Of a stretch of 64,000 nt of DNA, positions 52,243 through 62,452 are shown piece by piece. The translations under genes and the position numbers were made by a program. The stretch covers positions 1 through 64,000 of the forward strand of contig NZ_BMYK01000019.1 in NCBI RefSeq assembly GCF_014652235.1, given 5' to 3'. Every line of letters starts with the position of its first letter. Within the stretch, counting starts at the first letter, position 1. The notes under the pieces were generated by a model. That model was given only the letters and a program-made list of their open reading frames with translations. It did not search any database and was not told the DNA's origin. The stretch is from Pseudorhodoferax aquiterrae. GTDB taxonomy: Bacteria > Pseudomonadota > Gammaproteobacteria > Burkholderiales > Burkholderiaceae_C.

Positions 52243-54221
52243 TCGGAAGACAGGGCCACGACCGGGTCTAGCCGCGCAGCCTTGCGTGCCGGCAGCCAGC
52301 CGAACACCAGTCCGGTAGCGAACGCGCAGCCGAAGGCCAGCAGCACGGGCGAGAGCGAATACCGGATCGGCGTCTCGAAGGCTGCGATGACGGCCGCGGC
52401 GACGAGCCCGCCGCCCACGCCGATGGCCCCGCCCAGCGCCGAAACCACCACGGCTTCGATCAGGAACTGCTGCAGGATGTTGCGCTCGCGCGCGCCCGTG
52501 GCCATGCGGATGCCGATCTCGCGGGTGCGCTCGGTCACCGAGACCAGCATGATGTTCATCACGCCGATGCCGCCGACCAGCAGCGAGATCGCCGCGATCG
52601 AGCCCAGCAGCATGGTCATGGTGTTCTGGGTCTCCATGCTGGCCGCAAGGATCGAGGCCATGTTGCGGATCTGGTAGTCCACCACGCCATGGCGCTCGAG
52701 CAGCAGCTGTTCCACCTCGGCCTGGGTCGCGTCGATGCGCGCCACGTCGTCCACCGCCACCGTCACGTTGCGCAGGAAGCGCTGGCCCGACAGCCGCAGG
52801 CTGCTCGTGGCATAGGGCAGGAAGACCACGTCGTCCTGGTCGCTCCCAGTGGGCGAGGCGCCGCGCTCGGCCATCACGCCCACCACCTGCAGGATCAGGT
52901 TGTTGATCAGAACGTACTGGCCGACCGGCTCGGTGCCGTCGGGAAACAGGGCATTGGCAACGGTCTGCCCCAGGACCGCCACCTTGGCGTAGGTCCGATC
53001 GTCCTCCTCGCTGAAGAAGGTGCCCTGCGCCACCGGCCATTGCCGCGCGAGCGGGAACTTGGCCGAGGTGCCGGTGACGGTCGTGCTGTGGTCCGCGCCC
53101 GAGCGCCGCAGCGTGGCCGTGCTGGTCTGCTCCGGCACGGCGGCCAGCACGTTGGGCAGGGTGTCGATGGCGTACACGTCGGACAGCACCAGCGTGGCCG
53201 TGTTGTTGAAGCCGCGCTGGTTGGGCGCACCGGGCCGCACCAGCAGCAGGTTCGAACCCATGGCGCTGATGCGCTCGACCACGGCTTGTTGGGCACCGTC
53301 GCCGATGGCCAGCATGGCGATCACCGAGCCCACACCGATCACGATGCCCAGCAGCGTCAGCACCGAGCGGAACACATTGGCACGCAGCGAGCGCAGCGCC
53401 ATCTTGGCGGCCTCCACCACGTCGCCCAGGAAGGAGCCACCGCCACGGTGCGGTTGCGGCGTGAAGGCCGTGTTCTCGGGCGGCCGGTCGGCCGTGCCGC
53501 TGTCCGACAGGATGCGGCCGTCCTTGATCTCGATGAGGCGGTGCGCATGCTCGGCCACCTCGCGCGCGTGGGTGATCAGGATCACCGTGTGGCCCTGGGC
53601 CGACAGCTGGGCCAGCAAGGCCATCACGTCGGCACCGCTCTTGCTGTCCAGCGCGCCCGTGGGCTCGTCGGCCAGGATGATGCGGCCACCGTTCATGAGT
53701 GCCCGCGCGATCGACACGCGCTGCTGCTGTCCGCCCGAGAGCTGGTTGGGCCGGTGGTGGTGGCGCGTGCCCAGGCCCAGCCCGTCCAGCAGCGCGAGCG
53801 CACGGGCATGGCGTTCGGCCGCCGGCATGCCGGAGTACATGGCCGGCACCTCCACGTTCTCGGCCGCGCTGGCGGTGGCGATCAGGTGGTAGCTCTGGAA
53901 CACGAAGCCGAAGTCGTCGCGGCGCAGCAGCGCAAGCGCGTCGCGCGAGAGCTGTGAGACGTCGCCTCCCAGGAAGTGGTAGCTGCCCGTGGTGGGGCGG
54001 TCCAGGCAGCCCAGGATGTTCATGAGCGTGGATTTGCCCGAGCCCGAGGCGCCTACGATGGCGACGAACTCGCCCTCGTGGATGACGAGGTCGATGCCAT
54101 GCAGCACCTGCACCGCGAGATCGCCGTTGGCATAGGTCTTGGTGACGCCGCGCAGCTCGATCAGCGGCGCGCCCGGCGGAACGGCCGCGCGGGCCAGCCC
54201 GGGGTCTTCCGCCGGCTTCAT
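52239..54221 (-). CDS. macB: MacB-type ABC transporter (ATPase fused to permease)
   Basis: The 660-residue protein has an N-terminal ABC ATPase with Walker [10 protein letters not shown] (57-65), signature LSGGQQQRV and Walker [14 protein letters not shown] MacB permease follows: one membrane helix near 290, a large periplasmic domain, and three C-terminal helices. It works with MacA and the NodT-like duct to move macrolides, peptides or siderophore-like substrates across the periplasm. It overlaps macA by one base and nodT by four. Confidence 0.94.
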   Translation of the reverse strand: MKPAEDPGLARAAVPPGAPLIELRGVTKTYANGDLAVQVLHGIDLVIHEGEFVAIVGASGSGKSTLMNILGCLDRPTTGSYHFLGGDVSQLSRDALALLRRDDFGFVFQSYHLIATASAAENVEVPAMYSGMPAAERHARALALLDGLGLGTRHHHRPNQLSGGQQQRVSIARALMNGGRIILADEPTGALDSKSGADVMALLAQLSAQGHTVILITHAREVAEHAHRLIEIKDGRILSDSGTADRPPENTAFTPQPHRGGGSFLGDVVEAAKMALRSLRANVFRSVLTLLGIVIGVGSVIAMLAIGDGAQQAVVERISAMGSNLLLVRPGAPNQRGFNNTATLVLSDVYAIDTLPNVLAAVPEQTSTATLRRSGADHSTTVTGTSAKFPLARQWPVAQGTFFSEEDDRTYAKVAVLGQTVANALFPDGTEPVGQYVLINNLILQVVGVMAERGASPTGSDQDDVVFLPYATSSLRLSGQRFLRNVTVAVDDVARIDATQAEVEQLLLERHGVVDYQIRNMASILAASMETQNTMTMLLGSIAAISLLVGGIGVMNIMLVSVTERTREIGIRMATGARERNILQQFLIEAVVVSALGGAIGVGGGLVAAAVIAAFETPIRYSLSPVLLAFGCAFATGLVFGWLPARKAARLDPVVALSSE

Positions 54222-55708
54222 CAGCGCGGGCCCCCGGGCGGCAACAGCGGCATGCCGCCACCCTGCAGGCCCGAGCGCTGCGGGCCCTGGCTGCCGCGTG
54301 CGCCAGAGGCGGCGCCGGCCGGCAGGCGCAGGCCGGCAATGACCTCCTCGCCCTCGGCCAGACCGGACAGGATCTGCACCTGCACGCGGTTGGCGATCCC
54401 GATCTCCACGCGGCGCTCCTCAATGCGGCCTTCGGCGTCGATCACGCGCACGGTGGCCTGGCGCGGCCCGCGCTGGGGCATGCCGGTTGGGCCTGTGAAC
54501 AGGCCGCGGTGGACGGCTTGGGCGGCCTGGTCCGGCGCGCGCACGGCAGCCACCCGGTCGGCGGGCGGCGCGTCGGCCGGCGGGGCCGTGTGCGGGCCGA
54601 CTTCGGCAGCACCACGTGCGCGGCGAGGTTCGCGCTCGGCCTGTGCCCCCTGGGCCGGCGCGCTCGCTGCCGAACCGGCGGGCACGGGCGCCGATGCGGC
54701 GCTGGCCGGCCCGCCCTGGCGGCGCGGCCCGCGCGGCTGGCTTTGTACGGCGCCGGCGGGCACCAGCAGCGTGCCCTGCGCCTGGGCGGCGATGAAGAAC
54801 ACCTGGGCCGTCATCGAGGTCATGAGGCGCTGGTCGGCGTTGGGCACGTCGAACAGCGCGTTGTAGAGCACCACGTTGTTGGTCACCGTGGGCGTGGGCT
54901 CGACCTTGCGCAGCTGGCCGTACCAGCGCTGGCCCTGGCTTCCGAGCGTCGTGAAGTACACCGGCATGGTCACGCGCAGCCGGCCCACGTCGGCTTCGGA
55001 CACCTGGGTCTGCACCGTCATGGTCGACAGGTCGGCCACGCGCAGGAGAATGGGCGCGGACTGGTTGGCGTTGAGCGTCTGGCCCTGGCGCGCGGTGACC
55101 GAGACCACTACGCCCGCGATCGGGGCGTAGATGCGCGCGTAATTGAGGTTGGCCTCGTTGGCGCGCAGCGTGGACTGGGTCTGCTCGATCGAGGCCTTTT
55201 GCGCGGCCAGCTGGGCCTCGGCCGAGCGCAGATTGTTCTCGGCCGTGCGCAGCGCCTCCACCGTGGTCGCGTCGGCCGCCATGAGGTTCTTCTGCCGCTG
55301 GTGCTGGTCACGCGCCAGCACCAGGGCTGCCTCGCGCACGAGCAGATTGGCCTGCAAATTGCGCAGCCCGGCACGGCTGGCGTCCACGTTGGCCAGTAGC
55401 ACCGTGGGATCGATTTCTGCCAGCAGGTCGCCCTGCTGCACGATGGAGCCCACCTCGACATGGATCTTCCTGAGCTGGCCGCTGACCTGGGCCCCCACGT
55501 CCACATAGTCGCGCGGCTGCAATGTGCCGGTGGCGGTGACCAGATCCTCGATGTCGCCGCGTTGCACCTCGGCGATCTGGTACTGGTCGCGCGGGTTCTC
55601 TGCCCGCAACCATGTCTTCCAGTCAAGGTAGCCGCCGCCGGCGAGCAGGGCGGTGGCGGCCAGAAGGCCGAGCAGGCGGGGCCAGAGTGCTTTTCGGGTG
55701 GAGGGCAA
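54221..55708 (-). CDS. macA: MacA-type periplasmic adaptor subunit
   Basis: HlyD/RND-type membrane fusion protein, 495 residues. It has an N-terminal anchor (about 11-28), the lipoyl halves ([20 protein letters not shown] and [19 protein letters not shown]), a coiled-coil hairpin (about 105-195), and a beta-barrel. It is clearly longer than the usual MacA (about 370) because of an Ala/Pro/Arg-rich insertion of some 90 residues (about 320-410). It is first gene of macA-macB-nodT. Confidence 0.92.
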   Translation of the reverse strand: MPSTRKALWPRLLGLLAATALLAGGGYLDWKTWLRAENPRDQYQIAEVQRGDIEDLVTATGTLQPRDYVDVGAQVSGQLRKIHVEVGSIVQQGDLLAEIDPTVLLANVDASRAGLRNLQANLLVREAALVLARDQHQRQKNLMAADATTVEALRTAENNLRSAEAQLAAQKASIEQTQSTLRANEANLNYARIYAPIAGVVVSVTARQGQTLNANQSAPILLRVADLSTMTVQTQVSEADVGRLRVTMPVYFTTLGSQGQRWYGQLRKVEPTPTVTNNVVLYNALFDVPNADQRLMTSMTAQVFFIAAQAQGTLLVPAGAVQSQPRGPRRQGGPASAASAPVPAGSAASAPAQGAQAEREPRRARGAAEVGPHTAPPADAPPADRVAAVRAPDQAAQAVHRGLFTGPTGMPQRGPRQATVRVIDAEGRIEERRVEIGIANRVQVQILSGLAEGEEVIAGLRLPAGAASGARGSQGPQRSGLQGGGMPLLPPGGPR

Positions 55709-55823
55709 GGTGCGGGCCGAATTTGTTACAGACGGTAGCGCGCAAGTATGCCGGCAGGCGGCCCTGCGCCGATCGCCATCGTGTTGTCCGCACGCGGCGT
55801 TGCGGTGGAGCCCGCTGCCAATG

Positions 55824-55850
55824 AAAAACGGCGGGGAGAACCCCGCCGTT
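55824..55850 (-). terminator. Terminator after bfr
   Basis: On the minus strand AACGGCGGGG-TTCT-CCCCGCCGTT followed by further T, a perfect 10-bp stem 24 bases after the bfr stop codon. Confidence 0.92.
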
Positions 55851-55874
55851 GCGATCGGAAACTTCAGTGCCGCG

Positions 55875-56351
55875 TCATTCGAGCTCGCCCATCTGGCTTT
55901 GCAGGTAGTTCTGCAGGCCGACCTTCTGGACCAGGTCGATCTGGGTTTCCAGGAAATCGATGTGCTCCTCGGTGTCGTCCAGGATCCCTTGCAGCAGGTC
56001 GCGCGAAACGTAGTCGCGCACGGTCTCGCAGTGGGCGATGCCGTCCTTGATCGTGGCCTGCGCGCCGTACTCCATCTTGAGGTCGCAGTTCAGCAGCTCG
56101 GGCACGTCCTCTCCGACCATGAGCTTGCCCAGGTCCTGCAGGTTGGGCAGGCCGTCCAGCATGAAGATGCGGTCCATGAGCTTGTCGGCGTGCTTCATCT
56201 CGCCGATGGACTCCTCGTATTCCTTCTTGGCCAGCTTGTCCAAACCCCAGTGCTTGAGCATGCGGTAGTGCAGGAAGTACTGGTTGATCGCGGTCAGCTC
56301 GTTCTTGAGTTGCGCCTGCAGGTGCGCGATGACTTGGGGATCGCCTTGCAT
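55875..56351 (-). CDS. bfr: Bacterioferritin
   Basis: Heme-containing 24-mer iron-storage ferritin, 158 residues. The ferroxidase ligands Glu18, Glu51 and His54 and the heme ligand Met52 are visible in [17 protein letters not shown]; the C-terminal half holds the remaining ligands ([11 protein letters not shown]). Start ATG 56349-56351 has AAGGAAT upstream. It stores iron released via Bfd (49189-49479). It is divergent from ahpC across a 268-base gap. Confidence 0.95.
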   Translation of the reverse strand: MQGDPQVIAHLQAQLKNELTAINQYFLHYRMLKHWGLDKLAKKEYEESIGEMKHADKLMDRIFMLDGLPNLQDLGKLMVGEDVPELLNCDLKMEYGAQATIKDGIAHCETVRDYVSRDLLQGILDDTEEHIDFLETQIDLVQKVGLQNYLQSQMGELE

Positions 56352-56619
56352 GGGGTATTCCTTTCTTATGCCGCTGTGGGGTGGATCAAGCGGCGCATTG
56401 TCGTGTTTCGCGCATGGCAGCACCAGGCAATGGCCCCGCGTTGGCGGTGTGCCTGCGGCTGACATTGATAGGCGTTCTTGCTCAACACGTGACAGAACGG
56501 CGGCGGCGCATTGGCTTTTTCAATGCAGGCCATATCGGCAAACGATTGGTCTCGGGCCTGGGGCCAGGGTTAAAGTTCGGTCTTCGCGAATTTCCCAACT
56601 GCCTTAGACAAGGAACAAC
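56352..56619. other. Intergenic region between bfr and ahpC
   Basis: 268 bases with no gene. Divergent promoters for bfr and ahpC are expected here. I could not find a convincing OxyR or Fur site or a clear -35/-10 pair; TTGGCT at about 56511 with TATCGG 16 bases on is the best candidate. Confidence 0.3.
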
Positions 56620-57195
56620 ATGTCTCTGATCAACACGCAAGTCCAACCTTTCAAGACCACCGCCTACGTCAACCGCTCCGGCAAGGGTGAGTTCATCGAG
56701 GTGACCGAGGCGAATCTGAAGGGCAAGTGGTCCGTCCTGATCTTCATGCCGGCAGCCTTCACCTTCAACTGCCCGACCGAGATCGAGGACGCTGCCGACA
56801 ACTACGCCGAATTCCAGAAGGCCGGTGCCGAGGTCTACATCGTGACGACCGACACGCACTTCTCGCACAAGATCTGGCACGAAACCTCCGACGCGGTGGG
56901 CAAGGCCAAGTTCCCGCTGGTCGGCGACCCGACGCACGCACTGACCAACGCCTTCGGTGTGCACATTCCCGAAGAAGGCCTGGCACTGCGCGGCACCTTC
57001 GTGATCAACCCCGATGGCGTGATCAAGACGCTGGAAATCCACTCCAACGAGATCGCCCGTGACGTGTCCGAGACGCTGCGCAAGCTCAAGGCTGCCCAGT
57101 TCACCGCCGCCAACCCTGGCCAGGTCTGCCCGGCCAAGTGGAAGGAAGGCGCCAAGACGCTGACGCCGTCGCTGGACCTGGTCGGCAAGATCTAA
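56620..57195 (+). CDS. ahpC: Alkyl hydroperoxide reductase subunit C (peroxiredoxin)
   Basis: Typical two-Cys peroxiredoxin of 191 residues that reduces H2O2, alkyl hydroperoxides and peroxynitrite. The peroxidatic Cys51 is in AAFTFNCPTEIED and the resolving Cys170 in PGQVCPAKWKEG. The C-terminal TPSLDLVGKI matches E. coli AhpC. Reduced by AhpF, encoded next. An AGGAAC ribosome-binding site precedes ATG 56620. Confidence 0.97.
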   Translation: MSLINTQVQPFKTTAYVNRSGKGEFIEVTEANLKGKWSVLIFMPAAFTFNCPTEIEDAADNYAEFQKAGAEVYIVTTDTHFSHKIWHETSDAVGKAKFPLVGDPTHALTNAFGVHIPEEGLALRGTFVINPDGVIKTLEIHSNEIARDVSETLRKLKAAQFTAANPGQVCPAKWKEGAKTLTPSLDLVGKI

Positions 57196-57235
57196 GCCGC
57201 AGCCGGCAACGGCAGGGCGCTCCGAGCGCCCAGCA

Positions 57236-57283
57236 GCCGGACAGCGTCATGGCGCGCATGCGCCATGCCGTCCGGCTTTTTTT
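57236..57283 (+). terminator. Terminator after ahpC
   Basis: Outer stem GCCGGAC/GTCCGGC and inner stem ATGGCGC/GCGCCAT with GCAT loop, then seven T. A second GC hairpin (57214-57231) lies just before it. Incomplete termination would allow a higher ahpC than ahpF output. Confidence 0.88.
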
Positions 57284-57330
57284 CGCCCGTTTGATCCCCA
57301 TCTAGAACTCGACACTGAAAGGAATCCACC

Positions 57331-58914
57331 ATGCTCGACGACCAACTCAAAGCCCAGCTCGGCGCCTACCTGGAGCGCGTCACGCAGCCGTTCGAACTGG
57401 TGGCTTCCCTGGACGACAGCGAGACCGCGCGCGACATGCGCAGCCTGCTGGAAACGATCCAGAGCCTGCGCAGCGACAAGATCACGCTGCGCTTTGACGG
57501 CAAGGACGCGCGCAAGCCGTCCTTCAGCCTGCAGCGCACGGGCGCCGGCACGCAGGACCTGAACCTGCGATTCGCCGGCCTGCCGCTGGGCCACGAGTTC
57601 ACTTCGCTGGTGCTGGCGCTGCTGTGGACCGGCGGCCATCCGCCCAAGGTCGAGCAGGATGTCATCGACCAGGTCAAGGCGCTGGACGGCGACTACCAGT
57701 TCGAGGTCTTCATGGGCCTGGACTGCCACAACTGCCCGGACGTGGTGCAGGCCCTGTCGCTGATGGCCGTGCTGAACCCGCGCGTGAAGACCGTCGTCAT
57801 CGAAGGCAATGCCTTCCACAAGGAAGTCACCGAGCGCGAAATCATGGCTGTGCCCATGGTGTTCCTCAACGGCGAAGCGTTCGGCGCAGGCCGCATGTCG
57901 CTCGAAGAGATCGTCGGCAAGCTCGACACCGGCGCGGCCGCCCGGGAGGGCGCCAAGCTGTCGGCCAAGGACCCGTACGACGTGCTGATCGTGGGCGGTG
58001 GCCCGGCCGGTGCCGCCGCCGCCGTGTACGCGGCGCGCAAGGGCATCCGCACCGGCGTGGCGGCCGAGCGCTTCGGCGGCCAGGTCAACGACACGCTAGG
58101 CATCGAGAACTACATCTCCATCGTGGAGACCGATGGCCCCAAGTTCGCTGCCAACCTGGAGGCGCATGTGCGCGCCTACGAGGTCGACATCATGAACCTG
58201 CAGCGGGCCGACAAGCTGGTGCCGGCCGCCGAACCGGGCGGCCTGGTCGAGGTGCACCTGGCCAACGGCGGCGTGCTCAAGGGCAAGACCGTGATCCTGT
58301 CCACCGGTGCGCGCTGGCGCAACGTGAACGTTCCCGGCGAGGCCGAGTACCGCAACAAGGGTGTGGCCTATTGCCCGCACTGCGACGGCCCGCTGTTCAA
58401 GGGCAAGCGCGTGTCGGTCATCGGTGGCGGCAACTCGGGTGTCGAGGCCGCGATCGACCTGGCCGGCATCGTGAGCCATGTGACGCTGGTCGAGTTCGCC
58501 GAGCAGCTCAAGGCCGATGCCGTGCTGGTGCGCAAGCTGCTGAGCCTGCCCAACGTGACCGTGCACACCAATGCCCAGACCACCGAGATCCTGGGTGCCG
58601 ACGGCAAGGTCAACGGCCTGCGTTACAAGGACCGCGCGACCGGTGCCGAACACCTCGTGGCGCTGGAAGGCGTGTTCGTGCAGATCGGCCTGGTGCCCAA
58701 CACCGAATGGCTCAAGGGCACGGTCGAGCTGTCCAAGTACGGCGAGATCATCGTCGACGCCAAGGGCCAGACCTCGGTGCCGGGCGTGTTCGCGGCCGGC
58801 GATGCGACCACCACGCCTTACAAGCAGATCGTGATCGCCGCGGGCGAGGGCGCCAAGGCGGCCCTGTCGGCCTTCGACCACCTGATCCGCAGTTCGGCAC
58901 CGGTCGCCGCCTGA
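57331..58914 (+). CDS. ahpF: Alkyl hydroperoxide reductase subunit F
   Basis: NADH-dependent flavoprotein disulfide reductase that regenerates AhpC. The 527-residue protein has an N-terminal double-thioredoxin-like domain with the CxxC at Cys132/Cys135 ([10 protein letters not shown]), FAD binding at [19 protein letters not shown], and the catalytic CxxC at Cys348/Cys351 ([10 protein letters not shown]). Length and motifs match E. coli AhpF. It is separated from ahpC by 135 bases with a terminator. Confidence 0.96.
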   Translation: MLDDQLKAQLGAYLERVTQPFELVASLDDSETARDMRSLLETIQSLRSDKITLRFDGKDARKPSFSLQRTGAGTQDLNLRFAGLPLGHEFTSLVLALLWTGGHPPKVEQDVIDQVKALDGDYQFEVFMGLDCHNCPDVVQALSLMAVLNPRVKTVVIEGNAFHKEVTEREIMAVPMVFLNGEAFGAGRMSLEEIVGKLDTGAAAREGAKLSAKDPYDVLIVGGGPAGAAAAVYAARKGIRTGVAAERFGGQVNDTLGIENYISIVETDGPKFAANLEAHVRAYEVDIMNLQRADKLVPAAEPGGLVEVHLANGGVLKGKTVILSTGARWRNVNVPGEAEYRNKGVAYCPHCDGPLFKGKRVSVIGGGNSGVEAAIDLAGIVSHVTLVEFAEQLKADAVLVRKLLSLPNVTVHTNAQTTEILGADGKVNGLRYKDRATGAEHLVALEGVFVQIGLVPNTEWLKGTVELSKYGEIIVDAKGQTSVPGVFAAGDATTTPYKQIVIAAGEGAKAALSAFDHLIRSSAPVAA

Positions 58915-58936
58915 TGCGGCAGGCCGGGGCGGCGCT

Positions 58937-59758
58937 TCAATAGCTGAGCCGCTCCGGCCGCACCTCCTGCAAGATGGTGGTGGCGATCTCTTCGATGGAC
59001 TTGGTCGTGGTGCTGAGCCAGCGGATGCCGCTGCGCCGCATCATCGACTCGGCCGCGGCCACCTCCATGCGGCAGTTCTCAAGCGATGCGTAGCGCGAGT
59101 TGGGCCGGCGCTCGTTGCGGATCTCCGAAAGGCGCTCGGGGTTGATCGTCAGCCCGAACAGCTTGGCGCGGTGCGGCACCAGCGAAGGCGGCAGGTGGTT
59201 GCGCTCGAAGTCTTCCGGGATCAGCGGGTAGTTCGAGGCCTTGAGGCCGTACTGCATGGCCAGGTAGAGCGAGGTCGGCGTCTTGCCGCTGCGCGAAACA
59301 CCGACCAGGATCACGTCGGACTGCTGCAGGTCACGGTCGCTCTGGCCGTCGTCGTGCTCGAGCGAGAAGTTGATTGCCGCGATGCGGTCGTTGTAGGCCT
59401 GGCTCTTGCTGATGTCGCTGAACCGGCCCACGCGGTGGTGCGACTTGATGCCCAGCTCCACCTCCAGCGGCCGCACGAAGGTGCCGAACATGTCCAGCAG
59501 CATGCCGTCGCAATGCTGCTCGAAGAACTGCAGCACCTCGACGTTGACGATGGTCGTGAACACCAGCGGTTTGCGGTTCTCGACCTCGGCCGTGTGGTTG
59601 ATCTGGCGCACCGCCTGGTGCGCCTTGTCGATGGTGTCGACGAAGGGCAGGCGCACATGGCGCGTCTTCATGTCGAACTGCGCGAGGATGGCGTTGCCGA
59701 AGGTTTCGGCCGTGATGCCCGTGCCGTCGGAAATGAAGAATACGGTGCGGGTGGTCAT
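58937..59758 (-). CDS. ppsR: PEP synthase regulatory kinase/pyrophosphorylase
   Basis: DUF299-family bifunctional enzyme that inactivates PEP synthase by ADP-dependent phosphorylation of a Thr and reactivates it by phosphorolysis. The 273-residue protein shows VFFISDGTGITAETFGNAIL and the P-loop GVSRSGKTPTS (153-163). It is divergent from its target ppsA (223-base gap), the typical arrangement. The ahpF stop converges 22 bases from its end. Confidence 0.95.
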   Translation of the reverse strand: MTTRTVFFISDGTGITAETFGNAILAQFDMKTRHVRLPFVDTIDKAHQAVRQINHTAEVENRKPLVFTTIVNVEVLQFFEQHCDGMLLDMFGTFVRPLEVELGIKSHHRVGRFSDISKSQAYNDRIAAINFSLEHDDGQSDRDLQQSDVILVGVSRSGKTPTSLYLAMQYGLKASNYPLIPEDFERNHLPPSLVPHRAKLFGLTINPERLSEIRNERRPNSRYASLENCRMEVAAAESMMRRSGIRWLSTTTKSIEEIATTILQEVRPERLSY

Positions 59759-59826
59759 AGGTGCTCCAGAAACTGCGCGGCCATTTTGCAGGAACTGTGC
59801 CTACACACCGCGTCCGGGCTGGCCCC

Positions 59827-59832
59827 TACAAT
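59827..59832 (+). promoter_or_regulatory. -10 element (TACAAT) in the ppsR-ppsA intergenic region
   Basis: A plus-strand TACAAT would start a ppsA transcript near 59839, giving a leader of about 140 bases. The -35 is not clear. Confidence 0.4.
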
Positions 59833-59981
59833 GCCGCCCCAATGTCCCAGATTTTCACCATCCGGTGCGCGCACACACAGCAACGACAACGACGTTGCGC
59901 CGCCGGCATGGACGACGTTGCTGACGGCGGGGTGTCCTGCGGGCGGCGTGCAGACGGTTTTTCAACCTTTGGAGCTTTCCC

Positions 59982-62372
59982 ATGTCTGCACTCTTTGAGG
60001 CGACCGCCCTGGTCGTTCCGTTTGAGAACCTGAGAATGACCGACGTCGAGGCGGTTGGCGGCAAGAACGCCAGCCTCGGCGAAATGATCTCGCAGCTGCC
60101 CCAGGGCGTGCGCGTGCCCACGGGCTTCGCGACCACCGCCCATGCCTTCCGCCAATTCCTCGCGCACGAAGGCCTGACCCAACGCATCGCCCAGCGCCTT
60201 GCCACGCTGGACATCGAAGACGTGCGCGCGCTCGCCGCCGCCGGTTCCGAGATCCGCGGCTGGATCGAAGCCCAGCCCTTCCCGGCCGACCTGGAGAAGG
60301 GCGTGCGCGAAGCCTTCGCCAAGCTGTCGGCCGGCAACGAGCAGGCCAGTTTCGCGGTGCGTTCATCCGCCACGGCCGAAGACCTTCCCGACGCCTCGTT
60401 CGCCGGCCAGCAGGAGACCTTCCTGAACGTGGTGGGCATCGAGGACGTGCTGCACAAGATGAAGGAGGTGTTCGCCTCCCTCTACAACGACCGCGCGATC
60501 AGCTACCGCGTGCACAAGGGCTTCGCCCACGACGTGGTGGCCCTGTCGGCCGGTGTGCAGCGCATGGTGCGCTCCGACCAGGGCGCGGCCGGCGTGATGT
60601 TCACGATCGACACCGAGTCGGGCTTCGACCAGGTGGTGTTCATCACCTCCAGCTACGGCCTCGGCGAAACCGTGGTGCAGGGCGCCGTGAATCCCGACGA
60701 GTTCTACGCCCACAAGCCCATGCTCAAGGCCGGCAAGAAGGCTGTGATCCGCCGCAACCTGGGCAGCAAGCTGATCCAGATGGTGTTCGCCACGCCTGAG
60801 GAAAAGAAGGCCAGCGGCAAGCTGGTCAAGACCGTGGACGTGCCGACCGAGTTGCGCAACCGCTATTCGCTGACCGATGCCGAGGTCGAGCAACTGGCGC
60901 AGTACGCCCTCGTGATCGAGGAGCACTATGGCCGCCCCATGGACATCGAATGGGGCAAGGACGGCACCGACGGCCAGCTCTACATCCTGCAGGCCCGTCC
61001 GGAGACCGTGAAGAGCCAGCAGGCCGGCAAGGCCGAGCAGAAGTACAAGCTCAAGGGCAAGAGCGCCGTGCTGGCCGAAGGCCGCGCCATCGGCCAGAAG
61101 ATCGGTACCGGCCCGGTGCGCGTGGTCGAGGGCATCCACCAGATGGACGAGGTGCAGCCCGGCGACGTGCTCGTGACCGACATGACCGACCCCAATTGGG
61201 AGCCCGTCATGAAACGGGCCAGCGCCATCGTGACCAACCGCGGCGGCCGCACCTGCCACGCGGCCATCATCGCGCGCGAACTGGGCATCCCGGCCGTGGT
61301 CGGCTGCGGCGACGCGACCGAGCGCCTGAAGACCGGCACGCTGGTCACCGTGAGCTGCGCCGAGGGCGACACCGGCCACATCTACGACGGCCTGCTGGAA
61401 ACCGAGGTGACCGAGGTCGAGCGCGGCGCCATGCCCGAGATCAAGACCAAGATCATGATGAACGTGGGCAACCCGCAGCTGGCCTTCGACTTCTGCCAGC
61501 TGCCCAATGGCGGCGTGGGCCTGGCGCGGCTGGAGTTCATCATCAACAACAACATCGGCGTGCACCCCAAGGCCATCCTCGACTACCCGAACGTCGATGC
61601 CGACCTCAAGAAAGCCGTCGAGTCGGTGGCCCGCGGCCATGCCTCGCCGCGCGCCTTCTACGTCGACAAGGTGGCCGAGGGCGTGGCGACCATCGCCGCG
61701 GCCTTCTGGCCCAAGCCCGTGATCGTGCGCCTGTCGGACTTCAAGTCCAACGAGTACCGCAAGCTGATCGGCGGCAGCCGCTACGAGCCCGAGGAAGAGA
61801 ACCCCATGCTGGGCTTCCGCGGCGCAGCGCGCTACATCAGCGCCGATTTCGGCGAGGCCTTCGCGATGGAGTGCCAGGCCTTGAAGCGCGTGCGCAACGA
61901 CATGGGCCTGACCAATGTGCAGATCATGGTGCCCTTCGTGCGCACCCTGAAGCAGGCCGAGCGCGTGACCGGGCTGCTGGCCCAGCATGGCTTGAAGCGC
62001 GGCCAGGACGCGCTCAAGGTCATCATGATGTGCGAGGTGCCCAGCAACGCCATCCTGGCCGACCAGTTCCTCGAGTACTTCGACGGCTTCTCGATCGGTT
62101 CGAACGACCTGACCCAGCTCACGCTGGGCCTGGACCGCGACTCCGGCCTGGAGCTGCTGGCCGCCGACTTCGACGAGCGCGACCCGGCCGTGCAGGCCAT
62201 GCTCAAGCGCGCCATCGACGCCTGCAAGGCCCAGGGCAAGTACGTGGGCATCTGCGGCCAGGGCCCCAGTGACCACCCGGACTTCGCGCAGTGGCTGGCC
62301 GACCAGGGCATCGAGTCGATCTCGCTGAACCCGGACACGGTGGTGGCGACCTGGCAGCAGCTGGCGCGCTGA
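59982..62372 (+). CDS. ppsA: Phosphoenolpyruvate synthase
   Basis: PpsA converts pyruvate and ATP to PEP, AMP and phosphate for gluconeogenesis. The 796-residue protein has the N-terminal ATP-grasp-like domain ([31 protein letters not shown]), the swivelling phosphohistidine domain with [17 protein letters not shown] (catalytic His426; PpsR target Thr424), and the PEP-binding C-terminal barrel ending near [13 protein letters not shown] terminator follows. Confidence 0.97.
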   Translation: MSALFEATALVVPFENLRMTDVEAVGGKNASLGEMISQLPQGVRVPTGFATTAHAFRQFLAHEGLTQRIAQRLATLDIEDVRALAAAGSEIRGWIEAQPFPADLEKGVREAFAKLSAGNEQASFAVRSSATAEDLPDASFAGQQETFLNVVGIEDVLHKMKEVFASLYNDRAISYRVHKGFAHDVVALSAGVQRMVRSDQGAAGVMFTIDTESGFDQVVFITSSYGLGETVVQGAVNPDEFYAHKPMLKAGKKAVIRRNLGSKLIQMVFATPEEKKASGKLVKTVDVPTELRNRYSLTDAEVEQLAQYALVIEEHYGRPMDIEWGKDGTDGQLYILQARPETVKSQQAGKAEQKYKLKGKSAVLAEGRAIGQKIGTGPVRVVEGIHQMDEVQPGDVLVTDMTDPNWEPVMKRASAIVTNRGGRTCHAAIIARELGIPAVVGCGDATERLKTGTLVTVSCAEGDTGHIYDGLLETEVTEVERGAMPEIKTKIMMNVGNPQLAFDFCQLPNGGVGLARLEFIINNNIGVHPKAILDYPNVDADLKKAVESVARGHASPRAFYVDKVAEGVATIAAAFWPKPVIVRLSDFKSNEYRKLIGGSRYEPEEENPMLGFRGAARYISADFGEAFAMECQALKRVRNDMGLTNVQIMVPFVRTLKQAERVTGLLAQHGLKRGQDALKVIMMCEVPSNAILADQFLEYFDGFSIGSNDLTQLTLGLDRDSGLELLAADFDERDPAVQAMLKRAIDACKAQGKYVGICGQGPSDHPDFAQWLADQGIESISLNPDTVVATWQQLAR

Positions 62373-62399
62373 AGCGCAAGGTCGGTCCTTTGCACCATC

Positions 62400-62424
62400 G
62401 GGGCGCCTTCGGGCGCCCTTTTTT
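62400..62424 (+). terminator. Terminator after ppsA
   Basis: GGGCGCC-TTCG-GGCGCCC is a 7-bp stem with UUCG tetraloop followed by six T, 27 bases after the ppsA stop. Confidence 0.95.
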
Positions 62425-62452
62425 ATGAGACAGCCGCGCCGGTGCGTGGTGC

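Noticed and set aside
50833-54423. A 1,196-codon minus-strand frame that could look like a fused protein
   Set aside because: Only the part from 52242 down is the NodT-like gene. The rest is an out-of-frame shadow of macB and macA, which have full domain evidence.
59842-60033. Short plus-strand frame starting just after TACAAT upstream of ppsA
   Set aside because: It runs into ppsA in another frame, has Cys/Arg-rich random composition and no ribosome-binding site.
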